From Sphingobium indicum B90A (lineage in GTDB: Bacteria > Pseudomonadota > Alphaproteobacteria > Sphingomonadales > Sphingomonadaceae), in the NCBI RefSeq assembly GCF_000264945.2, contig NZ_CP013070.1, forward strand, positions 1,054,001 through 1,118,000: a stretch of 64,000 bases of DNA, in the 5' to 3' direction. Under the pieces are notes generated by a model. That model saw only the letters and a program-made list of their open reading frames with translations, made no database searches and had not been told where the DNA came from. The position numbers were made by a program, and so were the translations under genes. Of this stretch, positions 36,984 to 44,509 are shown one piece after another (within the stretch, counting starts at the first letter, position 1; each line of letters starts with the position of its first letter).

Positions 36984-38018
36984 TTATTCGCCCGCCGGTT
37001 CCTGCTCATCCTGATAGAGCAGCATGACCGAGCCGTCCTGTCCGTCGACCACGCGGATCGGCAGGCTCAATCGCAGCGCGGAAAGGAATTCCTTGCTGTC
37101 GGTGATGCGGAAGCGGCCGCCGATGCGGAGCGAGGAAACCCGCGTGTCCCCGATCAGAATCGGCGCGGCGCGGTAGCGGTTGAACTCGCTGGCGGCCTGT
37201 TCGATGGTTTCGCCGTCCAGTTCCACCATCTGCTCGCGCCAGGCGGTGCGCTGGCCGATCAGGCGCGAGTCGAGATGGGTGAGCGACACGCTGCGCGGCT
37301 GGATGACGGCGCCGCTGCCCGCGCTGATCTGTTGGGCCAGCTTGTTGCCGGAATGGACGGTAACGGTGCCTTGCGTAACCGTCAGTTCGACCAGCGAAGG
37401 GCGCAGTCGCACGTTGAAGGCGGTGCCCACGGCGCGGATGACGGCGGACCGGGCCTCCACGTCGAAGGGGCGGGAACGGTCATGAGCGACGTCGAAAGAG
37501 GCTTCGCCCTTCAGGATGCGGACCTTGCGGCCGTGATCGGTGAAGCGGACTTCCGCGGCGCTGTCGCTGTTGAGATGCAAAGTGGAGCCGTCGTCCAGCG
37601 CGATGTCGCTGATCTGCCCTATCTCCGTCTCATAATGGTCCACGCCGCTGAAGGTGCGGACGGTGACGATGGCGGCGACGATGAACAGCATCACCGCAAC
37701 GGCGGCGGCGATCATGATGTTGCGCGACAGGCGGCGCTGCTGCTCCTCGCTGACGATGGTTTCCAGCGGGGGCAGGTTGACTTCGGCGGCGGCGCTTTTC
37801 AGTCGCTCGGCCGCTTCCCAGGCGGCTTCGGCCCGGGCGAACGCTACGGCATGGCGGGGGTCGGCTTCGACCCAATGGCAGATCTCGGCTTCGACCTCGG
37901 TGCGAGGGCCGCTGTTAAGCCTTGCCAGCAGGCGCGCGGCTTCCGCCTCGATCTTGCCCCTGCTTTCGTAGCCCGAATCTGGTCCCGACGCCTGCACGTT
38001 CGAAATCCGTTTCCTCAC
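36984..38018 (-). CDS. FecR-family anti-sigma factor
   Basis: A 344-residue membrane anti-sigma/regulator. The N-terminal DUF4880 part (residues 22-72, with HWVEADPRHAVAFARAEAAWEAAE) binds the sigma factor; a single transmembrane segment is near residues 99-121 (RNIMIAAAVAVMLFIVAAI); the periplasmic FecR domain (DDGSTLHLNSDSAAEVRF, VFRVGTAFNVR-like AVGTAFNVRLRPS) and a C-terminal secretin/TonB N-domain-like part follow. It overlaps the sigma gene by 104 bases in another frame, so translation is coupled. No TonB-dependent receptor lies next to the pair; the lone receptor at 44.5 kb is about 6.5 kb away. Confidence 0.88.
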   Translation of the reverse strand: MRKRISNVQASGPDSGYESRGKIEAEAARLLARLNSGPRTEVEAEICHWVEADPRHAVAFARAEAAWEAAERLKSAAAEVNLPPLETIVSEEQQRRLSRNIMIAAAVAVMLFIVAAIVTVRTFSGVDHYETEIGQISDIALDDGSTLHLNSDSAAEVRFTDHGRKVRILKGEASFDVAHDRSRPFDVEARSAVIRAVGTAFNVRLRPSLVELTVTQGTVTVHSGNKLAQQISAGSGAVIQPRSVSLTHLDSRLIGQRTAWREQMVELDGETIEQAASEFNRYRAAPILIGDTRVSSLRIGGRFRITDSKEFLSALRLSLPIRVVDGQDGSVMLLYQDEQEPAGE

Positions 38019-38520
38019 GTTCTGCCCAGGCCCGCATAACTATTGCGATCGCTTTGGCCAGATGTTTTTCAACTGTAGAAACGGACAGGGACATTTCCTC
38101 CGCTATTTCCAGCATCGATTTTTCGTGGATGCGGCGGAGAATGAAGACCCGGCGGCATTGTGTCGGAAGCGAATCGACGATCGTTTCCACCTGGCGCAGC
38201 GCCTCGCGGGCGTGGAGCTGCGCTTCCACGTTATTTTCGCCCTGCAACAGTTCCAGGTCGGCGATGGTTTCGAAACTCACCACCTTGTTCCGGCGGGCGG
38301 TGTCGATCACCAGATTGCGCGCTATCGTGAACAGATAGGCGCGGCCCGTCGTTACATTTTCCCAATTTTCAGTAGCATAGGCGCGGGCAAGTACCTCCGC
38401 GACCATGTCTTCCAGTTCCTGATTGGCAGGCAGGATTCTCCGCAGGCGCCCTCTTAGGGCAGCTTCCTGCGGCAGGATCACTGTCTTGAACCATTCCAGC
38501 TTAGCGCGAACCCCGTGCAC
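37915..38520 (-). CDS. ECF sigma factor, FecI-like
   Basis: A 201-residue RNA polymerase sigma factor. Sigma region 2 is in residues 20-90 (DMVAEVLARAYATENWENVTTGRAYLFTIARNLVIDTARR) and region 4 in 115-165 (LPTQCRRVFILRRIHEKSMLEIAEEMSLSVSTVEKHLAKAI). The last 30-40 residues (after EREETDFERA) extend beyond the family's usual end and lie over the first third of the FecR N-terminus in a different frame. The pair resembles FecI-FecR iron-siderophore control, where a receptor signal releases the sigma factor. Its partner is the overlapping FecR. Confidence 0.9.
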   Translation of the reverse strand: MHGVRAKLEWFKTVILPQEAALRGRLRRILPANQELEDMVAEVLARAYATENWENVTTGRAYLFTIARNLVIDTARRNKVVSFETIADLELLQGENNVEAQLHAREALRQVETIVDSLPTQCRRVFILRRIHEKSMLEIAEEMSLSVSTVEKHLAKAIAIVMRAWAEREETDFERAGVGTRFGLRKQGQDRGGSRAPAGKA

Positions 38521-38631
38521 GATGACCCCCTTGCTGTCAGCCGCGCCTCTCCCGATTTCATCTGTTTGTCATAGTTCAATCATGGATGCAGGGGCCTGTC
38601 CAGCGCTTGCGCGGGCATTATTGCGGGTTTC

Positions 38632-38640
38632 TGTGGAAAA
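38632..38640 (-). other. DnaA-box-like sequence
   Basis: TGTGGAAAA on the plus strand is TTTTCCACA on the minus strand, matching the DnaA consensus TTWTNCACA. About 300 bases from two further boxes at 38931-38950. Confidence 0.45.
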
Positions 38641-38667
38641 CCCGTCTTGCTGTGGCCAAAATGTCGA

Positions 38668-38859
38668 TCAGGCGGGGGGAAGTTCGGGCGGGGCGCGGTC
38701 GGGCTGGTCGAAGTCGGGCGCATCCGGCACGATTTCGGGCGGCTGCCCGGCGGGAGCCTCATCGGGCGGGAGGGGGGCGGGGGTTTCGGGCGGCGATTGC
38801 GGGTCGATCCTGTCAGGGGGCGGCACGCCGTCTGGTGCGGGGTCGGGTTGGGTGGCCAT
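38668..38859 (-). CDS. Small proline-rich protein, 63 aa
   Basis: A 63-residue acidic, Pro-rich protein (about one residue in three is Pro) with no signal peptide, no membrane segment and no known domain. It appears intrinsically disordered. Support: an AGGAGA ribosome site seven bases before the ATG, and an open frame of suitable length without overlapping any other gene. A longer start at 38976 would cross the DnaA-like boxes and was not used. I cannot name a function. Such proteins are often found as short hypothetical genes in sphingomonads. Confidence 0.6.
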   Translation of the reverse strand: MATQPDPAPDGVPPPDRIDPQSPPETPAPLPPDEAPAGQPPEIVPDAPDFDQPDRAPPELPPA

Positions 38860-38930
38860 CGCTGTCTCTCCTGGATAAGGTGGGGTGCATAAGGGGTAAG
38901 CGCGGGCAGGCGGATCGGTTCCGTCCGGAC

Positions 38931-38950
38931 TTATCCACTGGTTATCCACA
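38931..38950 (+). other. Twin DnaA boxes
   Basis: TTATCCACT (38931-38939) and TTATCCACA (38942-38950) lie in direct repeat, 11 bases apart and on the same helical face. The second is a perfect DnaA box (TTWTNCACA) and the first has one mismatch. They sit just upstream of tRNA-Leu, and the pair is flanked by GTCCGGAC (38923-38930) and GCCGGAC. A DnaA-titration or regulatory role is inferred; no oriC genes are nearby. Confidence 0.6.
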
Positions 38951-39015
38951 GGCCGGACCTCTGGCCCTTGCTTCATGGGCCGCTTTTCTCTATGCCGCGC
39001 CGACCGGCGACCGAT

Positions 39016-39100
39016 GCGGGCGTGGCGAAATTGGTAGACGCGCCAGATTTAGGTTCTGGTATCGCAAGATGTGGGGGTTCGAGTCCCTTCGCCCGCACCA
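39016..39100 (+). tRNA. tRNA-Leu(TAG)
   Basis: Cloverleaf with acceptor stem GCGGGCG/CGCCCGC, an anticodon arm CCAGA-TTTAGGT-TCTGG (anticodon TAG), a long variable arm typical of class II tRNA-Leu, the T-arm GGGGG-TTCGAGT-CCCTT, and an encoded CCA end. It reads CUN codons. It precedes trigger factor by 70 bases. Confidence 0.96.
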
Positions 39101-39170
39101 GTGCGCCAGACCGTGGAACTGCGCCAGGCGCCAACGAAATTCAGCTTTAAGAAAGCGTTTGAGAGAAGAG

Positions 39171-40775
39171 ATGCAGACTGTCGAGACGTTGAACGAGGGC
39201 CTGAAGCGCGCCTATACCGTGACCATCACGTCGAAGGACATCGACGCCCGCGTGGAAAAGGAAGTCGCCGCCATCGCGCCGCAGGTGCGCATGCCCGGCT
39301 TCCGCCCCGGCAAGGTGCCGGCCAACCTCGTCAAGAAGATGCACGGCGAATCGTTGCAGCGCGATGCGCTCAACAACTCGATCCAGGACGGCATCCAGAA
39401 GCTGATCGCCGACAACAAGCTGCGTCCCGCCATGCAGCCCTCCGTCGAACTGGACGAGGGCTTCGAATTCGGCAAGGACGCCGAAGTGAAGGTCGAACTG
39501 GAAGTTCTGCCGGAGATCGCGGCGCCCAGCATCGAAGGGCTGAAGCTGGAGCGCCTGACCGTCGAGGTCGCCGACGCGCAGGTGGATGAAGCCGCGGGCC
39601 GCATCGCGACGCAGCAGGGCGCCCTTGAGGAGCATGCCGCAAGCCACAAGGCGAAGGACGGCGACACGCTGACCATCGATTTCGTGGGCAAGATCGACGG
39701 CGAGGCGTTCGAGGGCGGTTCGGCCGAGGACGTGAAGCTGAAGATCGGTTCGGGCCAGTTCATCCCCGGCTTCGAGGAGCAGTTGACCGGCGTCAAGAAG
39801 GGGGACGAGAAGACCATCACCGTCACCTTCCCGGAAGATTATAGCGCGGCGCACCTGGCGGGCAAGGAGGCGACCTTCGACATCACCGTCAAGGCGATCC
39901 TGGACGCCGACAAGCCCAAGCTGGACGATGATTTCGCCAAGTCGCTGGGCCTGGAAGGCCTGGACCAGCTCAAGGAACTGCTGAAGGGCCAGATCGAGCA
40001 GGAACATAATGGCCTGACCCGCACCTATATGAAGCGCAAGCTGCTCGACCAACTGGCGGCCGCGCATGATTTCGACGTGCCGCCGAGCATGGTGGAGGCC
40101 GAGTTCAACCAGATCTGGGCGCAGCTTCAGCATGAAGCCAGCCATGAGGAAGATCCCGAAGCGGCCCTCAAGGAGATGGAGGCGGAGAAGGAAGATTATC
40201 GCGCCATCGCCGTGCGCCGGGTCCGCCTGGGCCTGCTGCTTTCGGAAATCGGCCAGGCCCATGGCGTGGTCGTCAGCGACCAGGAAATGAACCGCCTGAT
40301 CATGCAGGCGGCCCAGCAGTACAGCCCGCAGGATCGCGAGCGTTTCGTGCAATATGTGCGTCAGGATCCGATGGCCGCCGCGCAGCTTCGCGCCCCGCTT
40401 TATGAGGACAAGGTCGTCGACTTCCTGTTCGAAAAGGCGGAAATCACCGACCGCGCCGTCAGCCGCGAGGAACTGGAAGCGGCGATCGAGGCCGAGGATG
40501 GCGACCTGAAGCCGCATGTCCACGGTCCGGACTGCGATCATGACCATGATCATGATCATGGCGAGAAGCCCAAGGCGAAGAGGGCTGCTTCGAAGAAGAA
40601 GGCCGCCGACGCTGAGGAAGCGGCTGCTGCCGGCGAGGCCGAAGCCCCCGCCAAGAAGGCGCCGGCGAAGAAGGCCGCCAAGAAGGACGAGGCCGTGGCT
40701 GAGGAAGCGGTTGCCGAGGATAAGCCCAAGGCGAAGAAGGCTCCGGCCAAGAAGGCTGCCGCCAAGGCCGAATAA
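39171..40775 (+). CDS. tig: Trigger factor, with extended His-rich and Lys/Ala-rich C-terminal tail
   Basis: Ribosome-associated chaperone and prolyl isomerase. Domains: ribosome-binding N-domain with signature GFRPGKVPANLV (residues 43-54), FKBP-type PPIase domain (about 160-250), and the C-terminal chaperone domain. At 534 residues it is about 100 longer than E. coli trigger factor. The extra end has a His/Asp-rich stretch (HVHGPDCDHDHDHDHG, residues 449-464) and then a Lys/Ala/Pro tail (465-534) with repeated KKAPAKKA units, like histone H1 tails. The tail may bind metal and nucleic acid; function is inferred. It precedes clpP and clpX, as in other bacteria, with a glycosyltransferase gene between. 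Confidence 0.95.
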   Translation: MQTVETLNEGLKRAYTVTITSKDIDARVEKEVAAIAPQVRMPGFRPGKVPANLVKKMHGESLQRDALNNSIQDGIQKLIADNKLRPAMQPSVELDEGFEFGKDAEVKVELEVLPEIAAPSIEGLKLERLTVEVADAQVDEAAGRIATQQGALEEHAASHKAKDGDTLTIDFVGKIDGEAFEGGSAEDVKLKIGSGQFIPGFEEQLTGVKKGDEKTITVTFPEDYSAAHLAGKEATFDITVKAILDADKPKLDDDFAKSLGLEGLDQLKELLKGQIEQEHNGLTRTYMKRKLLDQLAAAHDFDVPPSMVEAEFNQIWAQLQHEASHEEDPEAALKEMEAEKEDYRAIAVRRVRLGLLLSEIGQAHGVVVSDQEMNRLIMQAAQQYSPQDRERFVQYVRQDPMAAAQLRAPLYEDKVVDFLFEKAEITDRAVSREELEAAIEAEDGDLKPHVHGPDCDHDHDHDHGEKPKAKRAASKKKAADAEEAAAAGEAEAPAKKAPAKKAAKKDEAVAEEAVAEDKPKAKKAPAKKAAAKAE

Positions 40776-40797
40776 GGCCATCTCGGCCAGAATGGAC

Positions 40798-40834
40798 AAG
40801 CGCCCGGCTTCGCGAGGAAGCCCGGGCGCTTTTC
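40798..40834 (+). terminator. Rho-independent terminator after trigger factor
   Basis: A strong hairpin, AAGCGCCCGGCTT paired with AAGCCCGGGCGCTT, followed by TTTCATTTC. It ends the tig transcript 23 bases after its stop. Confidence 0.85.
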
Positions 40835-41018
40835 ATTTCGGGCTCGGCGTGGCAGACAAAATGATGTCGTCTCGTCATTCCAGCGGCGATTGGGCAAGTC
40901 GCGAGGTGCTCCTGCGAAGGCGTGGGCCTGGTTCACCCGTCTGAGCTGCGCTCCTGCCTTCGATGGAGCGCGGCAGTTTTCCGGGACGACGCAAGGGGTG
41001 GAAAAGGTTTTGGGGTCG

Positions 41019-41996
41019 ATGAAGGAATTTCCGGCGGTGGAAAGCGGGGAGGGGATTGCAAGCCCGCGGATCGCGGTCATCCTGCCTTGCTATAACGAGG
41101 CGGAAGCGATCGTGCGGACGGTGGAGGATTTCCGCCGCGCATTGCCGTCGGCCGAAATCTACGTGTTCGACAACAACAGCAGCGACGCCAGCCGCGAACT
41201 GGCGGCGGGCGCGGGGGCGATTGTCCGCCGGGTCGCGCAGCAGGGAAAAGGCCATGTCGTTCGCCGCATGTTCGCGGATGTGGATGCGGACATCTACATC
41301 ATGGCCGATGGGGACGCGACCTATGAAGCCGCCGCCGCGCCGAAGATGGTCGCGGCGATGCTGGAGGACAATCTCGACATGGTCGTGGGCGCAAGGCGCA
41401 GCGAGATCGAGGAGGCCTATCGGCGCGGCCATCGCTTCGGCAACTGGGCGCTCACCGGCCTGTTGAAGCAGCTTTTCGGACGCAGCTTCACCGATATTCT
41501 GTCGGGTTACCGCGTCTTTTCCCGACGGTTCGTCAAGAGCTTCCCCGTCCTGTCCGCCGGTTTCGAGATCGAGACGGAGATCAGCGTCCACGCTCTGGAA
41601 CTCGCCATGCCGGTGGCGGAGGTCGTCACCGCCTATGGTGCGCGGCCCGAAGGGTCGGTGAGCAAGCTCAGCACCTATCGCGACGGCTGGCGCATCCTGC
41701 GCACGATCCTCACGCTCTATCGCATCGAGCGGCCGATCCTGTTCTTCGGGATCATCGCGGCGCTGCTTGCGGCGACGGGGCTCGTGCTGGCGGCGCCGCT
41801 GATCGTCACCTATATGAAGACGGGGCTTGTGCCGCGCTTCCCGACCGCCATATTGGTGACCGGCCTCATGATCCTCGCCACGCTTTCGGGCATGTGCGGC
41901 CTTATACTGGATACCGTGGTGCGCGGGCGGCGGGAGGTTCGCCGGCTTGCCTATCTCGCCTTCAAGGCGCCTTCCGACTTCGCCCGGCGCGACTGA
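41019..41996 (+). CDS. Glycosyltransferase family 2 membrane protein (dolichyl-phosphate mannosyltransferase-like)
   Basis: A 325-residue GT2 protein. The nucleotide-sugar core begins RIAVILPCYNEAEAIVRTVEDF and has the DXD-like MADGDATYE. Two C-terminal transmembrane helices (about residues 250-275 and 285-315) anchor it, as in polyprenyl-phosphate glycosyltransferases of the DPM/GtrB type. It probably charges undecaprenyl phosphate with a hexose for envelope glycans; the sugar is unknown. It lies between tig and clpP on the same strand but after a strong terminator, so it is not part of the protease operon. Confidence 0.85.
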   Translation: MKEFPAVESGEGIASPRIAVILPCYNEAEAIVRTVEDFRRALPSAEIYVFDNNSSDASRELAAGAGAIVRRVAQQGKGHVVRRMFADVDADIYIMADGDATYEAAAAPKMVAAMLEDNLDMVVGARRSEIEEAYRRGHRFGNWALTGLLKQLFGRSFTDILSGYRVFSRRFVKSFPVLSAGFEIETEISVHALELAMPVAEVVTAYGARPEGSVSKLSTYRDGWRILRTILTLYRIERPILFFGIIAALLAATGLVLAAPLIVTYMKTGLVPRFPTAILVTGLMILATLSGMCGLILDTVVRGRREVRRLAYLAFKAPSDFARRD

Positions 41997-42039
41997 TCGC
42001 GCTTCGTTCGGCCGGGCAAACCGACCGCGTTTCACGCGA

Positions 42040-42072
42040 CCCCTTGAACAGTCCGCTTTTTGTGCCGATGTA
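42040..42072 (+). promoter_or_regulatory. RpoH (sigma-32)-type promoter of clpP
   Basis: CCCCTTGAA (42040-42048) and GCCGATGTA (42064-42072), 15 bases apart, match the heat-shock consensus CCCTTGAA-N13-15-CCCATNTA with two mismatches at the -10. The clpP ATG lies at 42110, giving a leader of about 30 bases. The rpoH gene is in the same window. Heat-shock control of clpP is standard; this particular site is inferred from sequence. Confidence 0.55.
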
Positions 42073-42109
42073 GAGAACGGGCAAAAGCAACACACCCTGA
42101 AAGAGCAAA

Positions 42110-42745
42110 ATGACCGATATCATGTCCGATCCCATGGCCGCTCTGGTCCCCATCGTCATCGAACAGTCGAACCGGGGCGAGCGCAGCTTTGACATCTATT
42201 CGCGCCTGCTGCGGGAGCGGATCATCTTCGTGACCGGCCAGGTGGAGGATCATATGGCCTCCCTGATCGTCGCCCAGCTGCTGTTCCTTGAATCGGAAAA
42301 TCCGAAGAAGGACATCTGGATGTACATCAACTCGCCCGGCGGAGTGGTGACGTCGGGCATGGCGATCCACGACACGATGAAATATATCCGCCCGCAGGTC
42401 GGCACCGTCTGCATCGGCCAGGCCGCCTCCATGGGCAGCTTCCTGCTCGCGGCGGGCGAGCCGGGCAAGCGCATCGCGCTCAGCAACGCCCGCATCATGG
42501 TGCACCAGCCGTCGGGCGGCGCGCAGGGCATGGCGTCGGACATCGAGATCCAGGCCAAGGAAATCCTGCGCATCCGCAGCCGCCTCAACAACCTCTACGT
42601 CCAATATACCGGGCGCTCGCTGGAGGAAGTGGAGCGCGCCATGGACCGCGACACCTTCCTGGAGGCGGAGGAAGCCAAGGCGTTCGGCCTGGTCGACGAA
42701 GTGTTCGACCGTCGGCCGGCCATGGCGGAAACCCCTGAGGGCTAA
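42110..42745 (+). CDS. clpP: ATP-dependent Clp protease proteolytic subunit
   Basis: A 211-residue serine protease that forms the tetradecameric chamber used with ClpX or ClpA. The catalytic Ser is in [15 protein letters not shown], the His in [10 protein letters not shown] and the Asp about 50 residues further on. The [14 protein letters not shown]-terminus is the conserved axial-loop/handle region. It is followed by clpX 134 bases away. The first ATG is used; an internal ATG at 42122 is possible. Confidence 0.96.
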   Translation: MTDIMSDPMAALVPIVIEQSNRGERSFDIYSRLLRERIIFVTGQVEDHMASLIVAQLLFLESENPKKDIWMYINSPGGVVTSGMAIHDTMKYIRPQVGTVCIGQAASMGSFLLAAGEPGKRIALSNARIMVHQPSGGAQGMASDIEIQAKEILRIRSRLNNLYVQYTGRSLEEVERAMDRDTFLEAEEAKAFGLVDEVFDRRPAMAETPEG

Positions 42746-42879
42746 AACCTATGTTTACCGCGCGCGCCCTTTTCTCCCCTTGTGAAACGGGCGCGTCGCG
42801 GTCTAGGATGATCCCAGGACCAGAATATCCCTCGGCATTGGCGGCTGTTCGCCTCTAAAGAGGGAAGAGAGATTGGCGA

Positions 42880-44148
<1,269 letters not shown>

Positions 44149-44181
44149 TGTAACGCGCCGCAACAGCATGAATCGGGAAAG

Positions 44182-44208
44182 GGCCAGCGAATTTCGCTGG
44201 CCTTTTTC
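44182..44208 (+). terminator. Rho-independent terminator after clpX
   Basis: Inverted repeat GGCCAGCG (44182-44189) with CGCTGGCC (44195-44202), loop AATTT, followed by TTTTTC. A good intrinsic terminator for the clpX transcript. Confidence 0.88.
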
Positions 44209-44259
44209 GTGTCTTAAGAGCGCTTCGGTAAAAATTCTTGCTGCGTTGCAAAATTGCAC

Positions 44260-44274
44260 CACTGTCTAACAGTG
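44260..44274. promoter_or_regulatory. Inverted repeat CACTGT-N3-ACAGTG upstream of the TonB receptor
   Basis: A perfect 6-bp inverted repeat with a 3-base spacer in the AT-rich 300-base stretch before the receptor gene. A nearby imperfect repeat (TGCAA-N2-TTGCA at 44247-44258) also occurs. Probable regulator sites; the regulator is not known. The rest of 44209-44509 holds no visible gene; it contains AT runs that could be promoters. Confidence 0.45.
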
Positions 44275-44509
44275 CGGGCAAGTCGACATAAAATACATAT
44301 AAATCAATAGATTATAGGCTCTTGGCAGCGCCCCCTTTGCATCATCTCTATGCTGCATGAGCGGTCGTCACGTGAATGCTGTTATATTGTAGTAAAATTG
44401 CAATCAGAGCATCACAGGCCCGTCGCCATCGGCCGCCACAGGCGGCGTCAGCTCCACAGAGCAAAATAGAGCAGGCGCGACGCGCCAAACTTTCAAAGGG
44501 ACCAAATCA

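Noticed and set aside
38586..39170. N-terminal extension of trigger factor
   Set aside because: The extension runs through tRNA-Leu and the DnaA boxes and lacks homology; the typical trigger factor N-terminus starts at 39171.
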